From positions 453,105 to 517,104 of the forward strand of contig RPFO01000072.1 in assembly GCA_009746045.1 (NCBI GenBank): a stretch of 64,000 bases of DNA. The letters run 5' to 3'. The notes beneath the pieces were generated by a model. It did not search any database, was not told the origin of the DNA, and saw nothing but the letters and a program-made list of their open reading frames with translations. The stretch comes from Mesostigma viride (lineage: Eukaryota; Streptophyta; Mesostigmatophyceae; Mesostigmatales; Mesostigmataceae). Position 1 is the stretch's first letter; every line of letters begins with the position of its first letter. A program made the translations under genes and the position numbers. Shown here piece by piece: positions 33,001 through 43,100 of the stretch.

Positions 33001-36000
33001 GAAGAGAGGGTAATAGAAGAGAGGGTGATAGAAGAGAGGATGATAGAAGAGAGGATCATGGAAGAGAGGATGATAGAAGAGAGGATGATAGAAGAGAGGG
33101 TGATAGAAGAGAGGGTGATAGAAGAGAGGGTGATAGAAGAGAGGGTGATAGAAGAGAGGATGATGGAAGAGAGGATGATGGAAGAGAGGATGATGGAAGA
33201 GAGGATGATGGAAGAGAGGATGATAGAAGAGAGGGTGATAGAAGAGAGGATGATAGAAGAGAGGATGATAGAAGAGAGGATGATAGAAGAGAGGGTGATA
33301 GAAGAGAGGATGATAGAAGAGAGGATGATGGAAGAGAGGATGATAGAAGAGAGGATGATAGAAGAGAGGATGATGGAAGAGAGAGGGAGAACAGGGTTTC
33401 ATTACATCAAAACGAGGTCCGTCACTGTCCTTCATGTTCTGCGGTGTAATGTCCCACGTTGCGCGGCACACAAGCCACCCAACATTCGGAGCACGCAAGC
33501 GGACCCTCGAGCAGCGGTCCCATGATCACTCAAATCTCATCATCTCAGTCTCGCTGGAAAGGACAGCAAGCACGAGCAGGGGGGAAGCAACACGGAAAGA
33601 GAACGGCTGTTCCAGCACACCATCCGCCGGCAGCAACAACTAAGTAGGCAGGGCCCAACAGCTGCACCTGTTTAGAGGCAGTGCTATGGCAGCAAATGCC
33701 ATGCGGCGGATGCATGAATATCAAAAGATAAGCTGGAGACTTACTGGCAATGCCTGCAGACTTACTGGCAATGCCTGCAGACTTAAATCATAATGCCTGC
33801 GGACTTATAGAAGATGCCTGCGAACCCACGGCACGATGCCTTTGCTGGTGGTCAGTGTGCTTCAAGAGGAGCACGTGGAGCGTGGCTTCATGCCAACACG
33901 GTGTGCTTCAAGAGGAGCGCGTGGAGCGTGGCTGCATGCCAACACGGTCAGGAAACTATCAATAGAACGCTACAAGCTGACAGCGTTATGGACCAACCAA
34001 TTGGTGCAAGGATGCCACCTGGCAACATGCAAGTCAGTACACGCAGCGGCCCTGGTCGCAGGCAACACCCTTGAGCAGGATGCCCACACCATGCCTCTTC
34101 TGGAACGCATATGCCAGGCTAAAGCATCCACAACATTCGCTGAGTCGCACCCACCAGTCGAACGTAGAGGCTGGGATGTCTCGCTTCGCATCCGCCACGC
34201 CCTGATACAGCCTGAGCGTGAAGGGGAGCCGGCCGGGCAGGCCACTGATCACCCGCACACGCACGTCTCGCCGGTCGAAGCAGTGGCACCCAGAGGGGGT
34301 CACCGGCACCACCCCAGGGTCCCCACACACGGGGTTCCCTTCCGTGCGGCACACCTCACGCCGCATGACGTCATCCGTCACTGGCAGGGACTGCAGCATA
34401 CCAAGGGACACAAGCGGGCAGGGGGGGGGGAGGCTGGGGGGCGGGCATGAGCATAGTTGGAAGAATTTCACTTTAGACTGCGAAAATGTGCACACTGAGT
34501 CCGCCTGCCCCACGAATCACGGCTGTAACAAATATAAACATTTTTACAATATAATGTGCAAAGCTGCTCAAAGGACTGGGGCAAAACCATGGCCTCTGCC
34601 AGAAACGAGCTCACCAGGGGTCTCCATGAAACTCCATCTTAATATAGAAAGACCTCTTCTTATTGGTAGATAAGGACTGCTCCTTAATGTAGAAAGACCT
34701 TTCCTTAGTATAGAAGGACTGCGTCTTAATATAGAAGGACTGCTCCTTAAATAGAAGGACCGCTCCTTAGTATAGAAAATCCTCTCCTTGTATAGAAGGA
34801 CTGCCCCTTAGTATACAAAGACCGCTCCTCAAAATAGGACCCCTCCTTAGTAAAGAAAGACCACTCCTTGTATGGAAGGACCGCTCATTAATACAGCAGG
34901 TCCGCTTCATGATATAGAAGGACCGCTCCTTAGTATAGAAGGGCTGCTCCTTACTACAGGACTGCTTCATATAGAATAGCAGAGGAAACAAGGGCTGCCA
35001 CACACGGGCACAAGGCGCACTTGCATGGCCCAAAGATGGCAGCTTCCAACGTGTGAGGAGCCCACCTGCGAGTCATTGCCGCCGCCATACACAACCGCGC
35101 GGGTGTGCACATCCGAGGTCACCATCTGGCCTGTCTGTTGCTCGGCGGCGGCCAAAGCCAGTGCCAGGTACCCTTGCGTGTAGATGCCGGAGTCCAGCAC
35201 CACCACGTTGCGGCCCGCCCTCACATCTTCCAGCGCCTCCACGGACGTCTCAAACACGGCCAGGGTGGCGTCCGCCAGCTGGGAGCGCGCCACCTCCTCC
35301 TTCAACACCCGGTAGACGGCTGTGTCCATGACGGCAAAGGCCATCTGGCGTGGCGGGGTGTCCCTGTGCTGGGCCTCCTCTGCTTCCAGGAACAGGCGTA
35401 TGTCAAAGGCCTCCACCGCGCGCCAGCTCCACGATGCAGTCCGCCCCGCGCGCTCATACGCGTCTACCAGCGCGGTACAGCGCTTGAAGTAGACCGTGCT
35501 GGTGATGTCGGTCAGCAGGCACTGCACGTGCGTGATCCCCGCATTCAGCAGCTGCTGCGCCACCAGGTCCACACCGGCCACCAGGGGGGGGCCCACGTAG
35601 CGCAGGGACGCGCGCAGGGGACCTGTTGTGGGTTCCAGCTCCTGCAGGCTGTTGATCAGGTTGGGGTCGGCGCCGCCCACGATGTAGACGGGGATGCCCG
35701 CCGCGTTGGCGTCCCTCAGTGGGCTCAGGAACTATCGGTACAGCACTCGTTGGGTGGCGACAAACACGCCGATGGCGACAAACACGCCGATGGCGACAAA
35801 CACACCGATGGCGACAAACACGCCGATGGCGACAAACACGCCGATGGCGACAAACATGCCAATGGTGACAAACATGCCAATGGTGACAAACATGCCGATG
35901 GCGACAAACATGCCGATGGCGACAAACACGCCGATGGCGACAGACATGCCGATGGCGACAGACATGCCGATGGCGACAAACATGCCGATGGCGATGACAC

Positions 36001-38881
36001 GCAAGAGCACAGGGAGCGGCCGGCACGAAAAGCGACATTTCCTTCTTTTTTTTCAGAAAACGTGGCAGCTGACGTGAAGTAGCACGGCATGAGATCCAAC
36101 ATGGGATCAAACATGGGTAATCGCAGCTGATGGGTGGGCGGGCGGGCGGGCGGGCGGCGGGCGGGCGGGCGGGCGGGCGGGCGGGCGGGTGGGCGGGCGG
36201 GTGGGTCGGTGGGTGGGTGGGTGGGTGGGTGGGTGGATCCCTGCAGGAGCCTTAAACAGGCATCCCGTGCCATGACTGTCACATGCATGCATCGTGACGA
36301 GGAAAACAAGCCCAATACTGCCCCGTCCATCGGGTGAGCGGACCAACCACCTAGACGAGGCTGGCAACACAGAACGTGTGTGCGGACCCAAACCTGCACA
36401 GACAGCCGCGTCGGCTTCATCGTCGTGATACTTTTCCGGTCTTCTCCGGTCCTTGTCAGGTACCCTTCATATTTGCCACCTGGCGACATAAAAGATTGGT
36501 GAGGTATCTGCAGTGCCGCATGATAGATCTCCTGTTTTCTCGACTCGACTCTTCGGCGAGATCGAAATCAACCGAGATTAATCTCTAGTTAATAACTGGC
36601 CATTACCCAAAAAAATCAACCGAGATTTCCAAGGTACCCTCATTTGTGATACGTCTTCTTGACTTCTTTCCCATTTTACATCTCTGGTCAATAATTTGGA
36701 ATAAAAAGACCCACTTACCTGCAAAAATAAATTGACATTCTGCTTTTGCAAATTAGGACCCCTTTGCTACATGGGATACTAGTCAACCATCTCGAGCTTT
36801 CGCCACCTCTCCTTTCGTATCCATTAGTCCTCGTTACCTGGAGCTAGGTGACATGAAAGATCTGGCGCCCTCCCAATCCAACGGGGGGGTTCCTCCGCCG
36901 CGCCATCCCCCGCCCCAACCCCCGGACGGTCTCCCCCAGCCCCACGTTAAAGCACCGCCATCCCCCGCCCCAACCCCCGGACGGTCTCCCCCAGCCCCAC
37001 GTTAAAGCACCGCCCTATAGCTAAACCAAACCAAACAACTATAGATCAAGTACACGATATCGAAGATAGCTCACTATCATCCGATGTGACGTCGATATGT
37101 ATCTAAGGCGTCCAATGTTGGGGTGGGTGGGTGGGTGGGTGGGTGGGTGGGTGGGTGGGTGGGTGGGTGGGTGGGTGGGTGGGTGGGTGGGTGGGTGGGT
37201 GGGTGGGTGGGTGGGTGGGTGGGTGGGTGGGTGGGTGGGTGGGTGGGTGGGTGGGTGGGTGGGTGGGTGGGTGGGTGGGTGGGTGGGTGGGTGAGTACGA
37301 ACAGTGCGAAAGAGCTCCAAGAAGGCCAAGAGGAAGGAAAGCAGCTCCGGATATGCAAGATCGTTCCAATGGGATTAAGGGGGTGGGGTGGGTGGGTCCT
37401 TTTTTCCAATTCAGCAAAGAAACTAAAGGATTGACGCCGACAACTCGGAAAAAACGGAAAAGTATGAACAGAGCAAAAGGTGTCAAAGGAAGCTAAGAGG
37501 AAGGAAAGCCCGTCTGGATTTATCCAACGAAGCAAAGGGGTCCTGAATTGCAAAAGCGGAATCTAAATGAATTTTACCTCACATGGGGGGGGGGGTTGGA
37601 CATGCGCTGACCCACCCTCCAAATCACATGCGCTGACCCACCCTCCAGTAAAAATGAGCTGACCCCCCACCAAACAAAATGCACTGACCCACCCACCAAA
37701 TCGTAGGCGCTGACCCACTCTCCAAATCACATGCGCTGACCCACCCTCCAAAGCGCATGCGCTGACCCACCCTCCAAAGCGCATGCGCTCGCCCACCCAC
37801 CAAATCGCATGCGCTGACCCACCCACCAGACACACGGGCTGACTCACAACCAGCACACCGGCTGACCCAATGGGCAGCGCAACAGAGAGTGGATGACGCC
37901 CATGGACACCCCCACAAGAGACATGGGCCCATGCAAAGCCCTCCCAATTTGGTCACTGTATGCCATGGGCCCTACCTATCTGGTCACTGTACGCCGTTAG
38001 CCTACCTACCTGGTCAATGTGCGCCACTTGCCCTACCTATCTGGTAACTGTACGCCACTGGTCCTACCTGGCTACTGTACACCATTGGCCCTACCTGGTC
38101 ACTGTACAGCGTGGTCACTATACCGGACGTCCCCGCGTCGATTTCGGCTTGCAAAAAGTCCATGGCGTCTGTCTCCTGGTGAACCATTGGCCACAACGAA
38201 CATCATAGAGCAGCGCAGAAGGCATCGCCACAGCGACGTCCAGGGACACCGCACAAGCATTGCCGTTGTTAGCGCATGCGCAGGTGATGCTAAACACGGT
38301 CAGCGCGACCCCGCGCGGTGACAACAAAGTGTGTGGCGAACACCGGCAGGGGGTGCCAACAAAAAAGCAGCGAGGAGCGAGCAAAAGCGACAAGCCAGTC
38401 TGGGCAGCGATGATCTATCGGCAGTCTTCGGGTCGCCAGTCCACGTCACCATTCCCATTTCGGCGGATGCGATGCACGATAACCCCGGAACGCCGCCGCT
38501 GCTGTCATCTACTGCTTGCAGGCTCCAAACGCAGACATGCAGAAAGCATCGCCCGGAAACCACCCCTACAGTTAAGGCCTCCAGCCCGCAGCCACCCATA
38601 AAGCTCAGGGCACTTCCCTGACCCTTCCCACTTACACTGAAGGCATCCACGTAGAACTCGCTGAGGTGCAAGCCCCGGTCACGCGCGGCCTGGCGCACGG
38701 CACTGCGCAGCACACCGCCTGTGGTGTTGGGCTTGTCAAGATAGTGCATCATAAACGAGAAGCGCAGGGTGGAGCGACGCAGGCAGGGGCAGAAGAACGT
38801 GGTGTCTTCTTGCGTCCGCACCAAACCGGCAAGGGACGACCAAAGCTGAAAAGAGATAAGCAATATCCACCGGTTCATCAT
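23826..38881 (-). CDS. Receptor-type class III nucleotide cyclase with two PBP-like domains
   Basis: Complete gene of 12 exons: 38881-38636, 38175-38095, 35731-35066, 34390-34155, 32736-32235, 30783-30499, 29771-29156, 28363-28290, 27862-27311, 26318-25831, 25165-24940, 24290-23826. Every intron is GT-AG and every phase closes, giving about 1478 residues. Order: signal peptide (MMNRWILLISFQLWSSLAG), PBP type-I-like module 1, Cys-rich link, PBP module 2, EGF-like module, one transmembrane helix, cyclase domain C1, cyclase domain C2, disordered Ser/Pro-rich tail. It should sit in a surface membrane, bind a small ligand outside and make cAMP or cGMP inside. This layout resembles the large receptor cyclase family of green algae. 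C1 holds the metal-binding Asp residues, C2 the Asn/Arg pair, so one composite active site is expected. Purine specificity cannot be assigned, since neither domain has the usual Lys/Asp pair. Confidence 0.85.
24300..24939. repeat. Intron 11 of the receptor cyclase with a duplicated donor region
   Basis: Two blocks are duplicated near exon 11: ACTAGCACACCAGCGCAAC (24808 and 24883) and a GTACCTTG...AAGGCCAAACTC block (about 24850 and 24936). The second block contains the working donor CTCAAG|GTACAT; its copy inside the intron still reads AAG|GTACAC. Confidence 0.75.
24940..26318 (-). CDS. Receptor cyclase, exons 10-11: cyclase homology domain C2
   Basis: Exon 10 (26318-25831) ends CG and exon 11 (25165-24940) starts A, together an Arg codon: VVFR|GLRLQIGMCMG. 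The fold pattern of a class III cyclase is clear, but the first metal Asp is replaced (PLVICFIYVGGAKLL) and the second is Gly (ECEEKDGMFLLAF). The catalytic Asn/Arg pair is kept in GPVVNRAARI. It is therefore expected to pair with C1 rather than to work alone. Confidence 0.85.
25166..25830. other. Intron 10 of the receptor cyclase
   Basis: 665 bases without recognisable coding content or tandem array; one of the few introns here lacking a minisatellite. Confidence 0.6.
26319..27310. other. Intron 9 of the receptor cyclase
   Basis: About 1 kb between HE|GTGGGT and CCAG|GTGTGT. No tandem array, no transposon similarity and no extra exon seen. Confidence 0.6.
27311..28363 (-). CDS. Receptor cyclase, exons 8-9: cyclase domain C1
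   Basis: Exon 7 ends VVT plus G; exon 8 starts AT, recreating the first metal Asp in VVTDVEGSTSLWEW. Exon 9 carries the second metal Asp in YESDTEGDSFTLVF, the beta strand GLRVRMGIHIGVP and GEIVALAKAI, where the usual Asn and Arg are Ala. A 65-residue Ala/Ser-rich insert separates the two halves of the domain. C1 thus brings the metal site and lacks the transition-state pair. Confidence 0.85.
28256..28304. repeat. 25-bp tandem duplication at the exon 8 splice donor
   Basis: GGCGCCTACGTTGTTGTGGA and GGCGCCTACCTTGTGGTGAA, each followed by TGGCC, lie head to tail. The exon-side copy contains the working donor CACAAG|GTAGGC; the intron-side copy keeps CAACGTAGGC. Confidence 0.85.
29156..29771 (-). 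CDS. Receptor cyclase, exon 7: end of PBP module, EGF-like module, transmembrane helix
   Basis: Acceptor CGGGCAG|CCCTAC joins CMDEQ to PYLSTYIAANLAALELQTGE. An EGF-like Cys pattern follows (MVECSAHGSCLFPT...GECLCSAGWAGHYCE), then about 25 hydrophobic residues starting VLLIALLSIGMAMLL, then RYRRTRGDGRRLQELLG, a basic stop-transfer and short linker into C1. Confidence 0.85.
30062..30142. repeat. Compound triplet repeat (TAC)n(TGC)n(GGC)n(TGC)n
   Basis: Eighty bases of uninterrupted triplets: TAC x5-6, TGC x6, GGC x8, TGC x9. It lies in intron 6 of the receptor cyclase, outside any supported exon. Mixed CTG/CGG tracts like this form stable hairpins and usually vary in length between individuals. 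Confidence 0.95.
30443..30511. repeat. Duplicated exon 6 splice donor (18-bp copies, 51 bp apart)
   Basis: CCCACCTGCTCGTCCATG occurs at 30443-30460 and 30494-30511. On the sense strand each reads CATGGACGAGCAG|GTGGG. The second is the real donor of exon 6; the first is inside the intron. Confidence 0.85.
30499..38881 (-). CDS. Receptor cyclase, exons 1-6: signal peptide and two PBP type-I-like ligand-binding modules
   Basis: Exon 1 (ATG 38881) gives a hydrophobic signal peptide and the first strand and helix of module 1. Exons 2-3 complete module 1, with the sugar-binding-protein style AGTSGIVTTL, DANAAGIPVYIVGG and ITHVQCLLTDITS. Exon 4 contains a Cys-rich hinge (VCRTEGNPVCGDPG, GCHCFDRR). 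Exons 4-6 make module 2: STFDW|HMYEQQSYSVVGEYEE, RYNAAISLDTLYSD, YVGVDPYCCGREI, LEAYHDLIS, PVQLITHKCTSLEF and GEWLLAGCMDEQ. The ligand is unknown. Module 2 has 'YVGVD' and 'HKCTS' loops at positions that usually line the pocket. Confidence 0.8.
31275..31515. repeat. Short tandem repeats in intron 5 of the receptor cyclase
   Basis: Two copies of GCGTTCCCCCCCCAAACAAG plus CTCCTTGGTCAT (about 31280 and 31318), then ACCCCCAACCTCC units between 31437 and 31500. Confidence 0.85.
31630..32003. repeat. 54-bp minisatellite, about 7 copies
   Basis: AAACCATAAACAGTAGCATG, AACCAAGAACAAAGGGGCG and GTTGCCAAAACC make up the unit, repeating exactly every 54 bases in intron 5 of the receptor cyclase. Confidence 0.96.
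32141..32252. repeat. 28-bp repeat built on the exon 5 splice donor, 4 copies
   Basis: GCCCACCCACCTG starts at 32141, 32169, 32197 and 32225, an exact 28-bp period, each followed by CGCGGTGTTGTTA or close variants. On the sense strand each unit reads AACACCGCGCAG|GTGGGTGGGC. The exon-side copy is the real donor (exon ends at 32235); three complete donor copies lie downstream in the intron. Confidence 0.93.
32984..33385. repeat. 15-bp minisatellite, about 26 copies
   Basis: Units ATAGAAGAGAGGGTG, ATAGAAGAGAGGATG and ATGGAAGAGAGGATG alternate in blocks; purine-rich on the plus strand. Intron 4 of the receptor cyclase. Confidence 0.96.
33740..33950. repeat. Two small tandem repeats in intron 4 of the receptor cyclase
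   Basis: AGACTTACTGGCAATGCCTGC-type units at 33738-33800, then a 48-bp unit (GTGCTTCAAGAGGAGC, GTGGAGCGTGGCT, CATGCCAACACG) at 33857-33950. Confidence 0.8.
34650..34975. repeat. Imperfect 22-27 bp repeat, about 13 copies
   Basis: Degenerate units around GGACTGCTCCTTAGTATAGA fill most of intron 3 of the receptor cyclase. Much more diverged than the other arrays, so probably older. Confidence 0.88.
35752..35998. repeat. 18-bp minisatellite, about 14 copies
   Basis: Unit GGCGACAAACACGCCGAT with few variants, in intron 2 of the receptor cyclase, ending about 20 bp before the exon 3 acceptor. Since 18 is a multiple of 3 it gives repeat peptides in all frames, none coding. Confidence 0.96.
36128..36236. 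repeat. (GGGC)n-(GGGT)n tract
   Basis: GGGC repeats pass into GGGT repeats; all on the plus strand, which is the template strand of the receptor cyclase. Intron 2. Confidence 0.95.
36900..37015. repeat. 57-58 bp direct duplication
   Basis: CGCCATCCCCCGCCCCAACC, CCCGGACGGTCTCCCCCAGC and CCCACGTTAAAGCAC occur twice in a row (36900 and 36957). Intron 2 of the receptor cyclase. Confidence 0.9.
37119..37294. repeat. (GGGT)n microsatellite, about 43 perfect units
   Basis: Uninterrupted GGGT for about 175 bases in intron 2 of the receptor cyclase. The G-rich strand is the template for that gene. Confidence 0.98.
37590..37850. repeat. 26-bp tandem repeat, about 10 copies
   Basis: Units of GCGCTGACCCACCCTCCAAA plus TCACAT with several variants (CACCCACC for CACCCTCC). 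Intron 2 of the receptor cyclase. Confidence 0.92.
37965..38112. repeat. Tandem repeat built on the exon 2 splice donor, 5-6 copies
   Basis: On the sense strand the exon ends GTACAGTGACCAG|GTAGGGCC, and the intron continues with GTACAGTAGCCAGGTAGGAC, GTACAGTTACCAGATAGGTA, CACATTGACCAGGTAGGTAG and GTACAGTGACCAGATAGGTA, at 24-36 bp spacing. At least two intronic copies retain a perfect CAG|GTAG donor. Confidence 0.9.
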
Positions 38882-40118
38882 CCCCTGCACGTTCAGTGCT
38901 AGTTTACTCGTCCCTTCGCGTCAAACGTCAGCATCTCGCAGAGACTTTTGTCACAGGAACGCCCTCGCATGTCTTTCCACCCTACTCGTCGCGGGCCCTA
39001 ACGGCATCCCGGTAAGCACCGGCCATAGCTGGTAGCGATTACTTGAGCAGCGCCGGTGTCCCTTTTGAACAAAGAAATTGTCGCAGCTCGTATCAGAGCG
39101 TGGGCACTCAGAGCAACGTCCGGGTAAGAGAATTACATAAAAGAAGTCAACTCACAAGATTTCAAAAAGCGGTAGCAGCAGGGATGGTAAACCGCGGCAG
39201 AGAGCCCGTGAACACACCGTTAACAAGCGTCACGCTTTTCGACCGAGGTCGCAAGGTAGCCATCAGGAGGGTCTGGATTGAAGTTAGCGTCCGATAAAAT
39301 GATTTCGAAAACGCCAGCATAAAAAAGGCGACATTCTAAAAGACGTGCGGTCGCGTAGGCTAGTTTATCAGTGGTAAAATCGTCGACGATCTGGGTACCT
39401 GTCATCGCCATGCAACGCGGCACAGTCAACGCCGGAAAAAGCAGGGACCTGCAAATGACGGCGTAATCAACCTTATCATAAGCCAGTTCCAGCATCTGAA
39501 GGCATGCTTACTGGGGAGGAAACCGAATCCAGCCTGTCAGCCATACTCTTGGCATTGTCCGGTGCAGATGATTCCTCGCAACGTAATTTTCTTTGTTGTG
39601 CCCAAACTAGGTTCGTGGCCACGTGTGACGGCCAGGCGGACGTGACAATGACTGAACCTCACGCGCGCATGAGCCCTGGACTACTTTTACTACCTGTAGC
39701 CTGCCTGCAACCTACCTACATACAGCCTTCAGTACCACGTTGTGCGGGTTATAAGCCGAGAATGGCGTGGGATCCAACTGACTGACTGATGATGACTAAT
39801 TGACTGAAGTCTTGAATGACTGAAGCCGAGTGGAGGAACAGTGGCCGTGGACGTTCATGGGCGTCACAGCGCAACGCCGCTGGGTCGCTTGACACGTGTT
39901 TCCACTTTGCCACGTGTCAATATGCCGCTAGCTGAAGTAAAGCGTTTGACAATAATTGACAAGCAGGTGCATGGCTGAATTCAGGAAATTAACTCGAAAC
40001 CGGCAGCTGGCAACCAGCAATCCTGCGTGCCAACATTTTTGCTTCCTGGGATTTCTCGGCTTGACAAGATGCAGCAATTTGGCTGGCAGCAAAGCCGCTG
40101 GCAGCAGCGCCGGTGGCA
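38882..40118. other. Divergent intergenic region between the receptor cyclase and the secreted-protein gene
   Basis: 1.2 kb of balanced composition with no tandem array or LINE. A 92-codon minus frame at 39220-39495 has no recognisable motif and lacks coding-style third-position bias. Promoters of both flanking genes should lie here. Confidence 0.6.
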
Positions 40119-43100
40119 ATGGAGACTCCCTTCCTTTGTCGGAGTTTATGCTCGAGGCAGGCCTTGACAGTTTTGTTTACGGCAATACTTTTGCTGTTCT
40201 CGGTTTTCTGCGGAGGGGCGGAGATTGCAGAGCGCGTGGCTGGTAATCTACCCAGAGGCACATTAGTTTCTTTTTATGAACAGCGTGATTACAAGGGGGA
40301 ATCCGTGTCCTTCGGGTGTGTGCCTTCATCACGTCACTTTTTCTCTGCTGTCCGATTTCAAGTTGCTTCACTTCGAGTCGCAAAGGGGTCCACCGCTTGG
40401 CTCATCTTATCTAGCCCGTGGTTTCGGGAACCCCGAGTCCTGCCTGCCGTGCAAGGTGATATCCATGACGTCGTCGCCACATGGTCAGGCACAATAACAG
40501 GAGTCTCCTCTCTCTGCAACTCCATCGCAGATAACGAATCTCTTTGTCCCAGCTTTGCCTTGTGGGCGAACCAGCCGTGCGCTCGAACGATCGTGACTTC
40601 AGGTAGCTGGGAAAAGGAGTTATATGACCTTAGCACAGAACTAGCTAGGCCGCGAGCGGCAACGGCACTCCCGGTGCAGGACCTTGACGGTGGGATTCAC
40701 GATGGCATGGCTGGCCCGCAAGGTGAAAATGCTGCGGTTGGCCTGCCAGTATACAGCAACTCAATTGGCGGTGGTGGGAACGCTGTCTACAGAGGCCGGC
40801 CGGCAGCTCTTGGTGCCAGGAATGAAAGTGATGCCTTAGTTGGTGCCGGCGTTGAGCCGGTCTGCACATGTACTGTGGCACCTGCCGTGCACTCAACAGC
40901 CTATGGCGACACTTCAGCGGTGGTTAGCAGGGAAACCTGCATGGCCTTCTGCCCTTTGTCCCTATGCGGGCGTGGTGGGCCTAGCATGCAGCCCCTCATG
41001 CCACCAGGGGAGGGCTTACTTACCAGTGCAAGTGGCACGGGTAGTAAGACTTGGGGGATGCCAACGTCTGGTGACGTCAAACCAGGCGCGGGGGGCAATG
41101 CGACTTCCGTGGTCCCAGAGCAGCGGGGCCTGGCCCGGAACGAAACGGCTGAATCCCGTCTACCGCGCGTGGGCGTGGTGCTGGTCTACTGTGCGGAAAA
41201 GATGCACCGGGCGATACTGGGGGGGTTGTCCTGCGACACCGTCGACGTCACCATCTACTCCAAGTGCGGCAGGGTGCCCCTGGTGCCCAGCGCGCTCATG
41301 CCCTGCACACAGGTGGACTAGTGCGTGTGCGCGCTCATGCCCTGCGCACAGGTGGACTAGTGCGCGCGCGCGCTCATGCCCTGCACACCGGTGGACTAGT
41401 GCCTGCGCGCGCTCATGCCCTGCACAGGTGGACTAGTGCGTGCGCGCGCTCATGCCCTGCACACAGGTGGACTATAGTAGTGCGTGCGCGCGCTCATGCC
41501 TTGCACAGGTGGACTAGTGCATGCGCGCGCTCATGCCCTGCACAGGTGGACTAGTGGGCGCGCTCATGCCCTGCACACAGGTGGACTAGTGCGTGCGGGA
41601 TGTGGTAGCAGCTGGGATGCGTTGGCTCAAATGCTTCTGTCATGAGCGCTGTAATGCCAGGCGTGGCAGACAACCGTCATATCAATTATCCCAGTCACAG
41701 CCACGCACCACCGGCTCCAGTGCGCACTAGTACACCCCGCGCCGCTGGCTTGTGCGTTGTATAAGGCGGCGGTGTTGCGGGGGTTGACAATAAGGGGGTT
41801 GTTGCAGGGACGTGTGGTCCTCCCGGTCCACCCAATGCCAACCGTGCCTGTGTCCATGGGAAGGACCTGATCGCCTGGGTGGGGCGTACGCAAGCATTAG
41901 AGAACTGTTCGCCTTGCGTATTGTTTCCCTGATGTGTGAAATCAAGGCTGCATGCGGACCTTTGGAGTGTAGGGAAGGTAGCCACGCTATGCGTATGATG
42001 CCTGTTGTTATAACCAACTTTGTCTATGATGCCAGTTGTTATAATAAACTATGCGTATGATGCCTGTTGTTATAACCAACTTTGTGTATGATGCCTGTTT
42101 TTATAACAAACTATGTGTATGATGCCTGTGGTTATAACAAACTTTGTGTATGATGCCTGTTGTTATAACCAACGTTGTGTATGATGCCTGTTTTTATAAC
42201 TAACTATGTGTATGATGCCTGTTGTTATAACCAATTATGTGTATGATGCCTGTTGTTATTACAAGTGAAGCCTATCTCTCGCTGGTGTTCTCTCAAGTGA
42301 GAGACTTTCCTTGTCCTTGTATTGCCAACTGCCAAGGCAGCATAACGGAGGTATCGGTCCAAATACACGAGGATGGACTGTCGTGCCCAGAATTTGGAGG
42401 GCTACATGGAAGCGGATTTCTCTGTACCATTCCCCAACGTGGCCATTCCCATCGGCCCGTTTCCCTGTGCTGTAACCCTGCATGCGTCAGAGCTCGCCCC
42501 CTCCATCCCCTGGGGGTGTCACCTTAATACTGACGTGTGCAAGCGACTCCGTGCCCATCTCCATGCCTTCTGCCCGCCTGTCCCTCCTTGATCCGGGCTT
42601 TATCCTTTTCTACCTTCCTCCCCTGCCTCGTAACTGGGTCGTGACCCAACGGCACGCATGCACGTCCGTCTTCGTGCCCCCCCCTTCGCGCCATACCACC
42701 CAACCTGCAGCGACGAGCACAGCGCGGCCGGCATGAACGTGCTGTCCTACCTGCTCCACCTGGCGCGCCACCATTCGTCGCTCCACCCGACCACGATCTT
42801 CCTCAAGGACCGGCTGCGGGGGGACATGCCCCGCGCGCTGCCCGAGATTGTGGGCGCGCTCGCACGCCACGATGTCGCTTACTATGCATTCTCCAACACC
42901 ATACGCACGGTCTGTCGCGTGCGCGTGATGTAGAATGTAACAGGGGGAAGCACGAATGCCACCGTCCTATGTTCATGATGATCATCAATATTTCGTGCTT
43001 GTGCACATCTTTAGGCTTGGCGCTGCATGTGGGGTCATTGTCCACTATTCGTGCCTGGCAGCATGCCTTGACTTCGTATGTTCCTCGCAGTTTCCTATAG

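Noticed and set aside
37119-37294. (GGGT)n as an internal telomere-like repeat
   Set aside because: The unit lacks the TTTAGGG or TTTTAGGG form expected for algae and there is no other subtelomeric feature.
39220-39495. 92-codon minus frame between the divergent genes
   Set aside because: No motif, no GC-ending codon bias, no splice connection to exon 1 of the cyclase, which already starts with a signal peptide.
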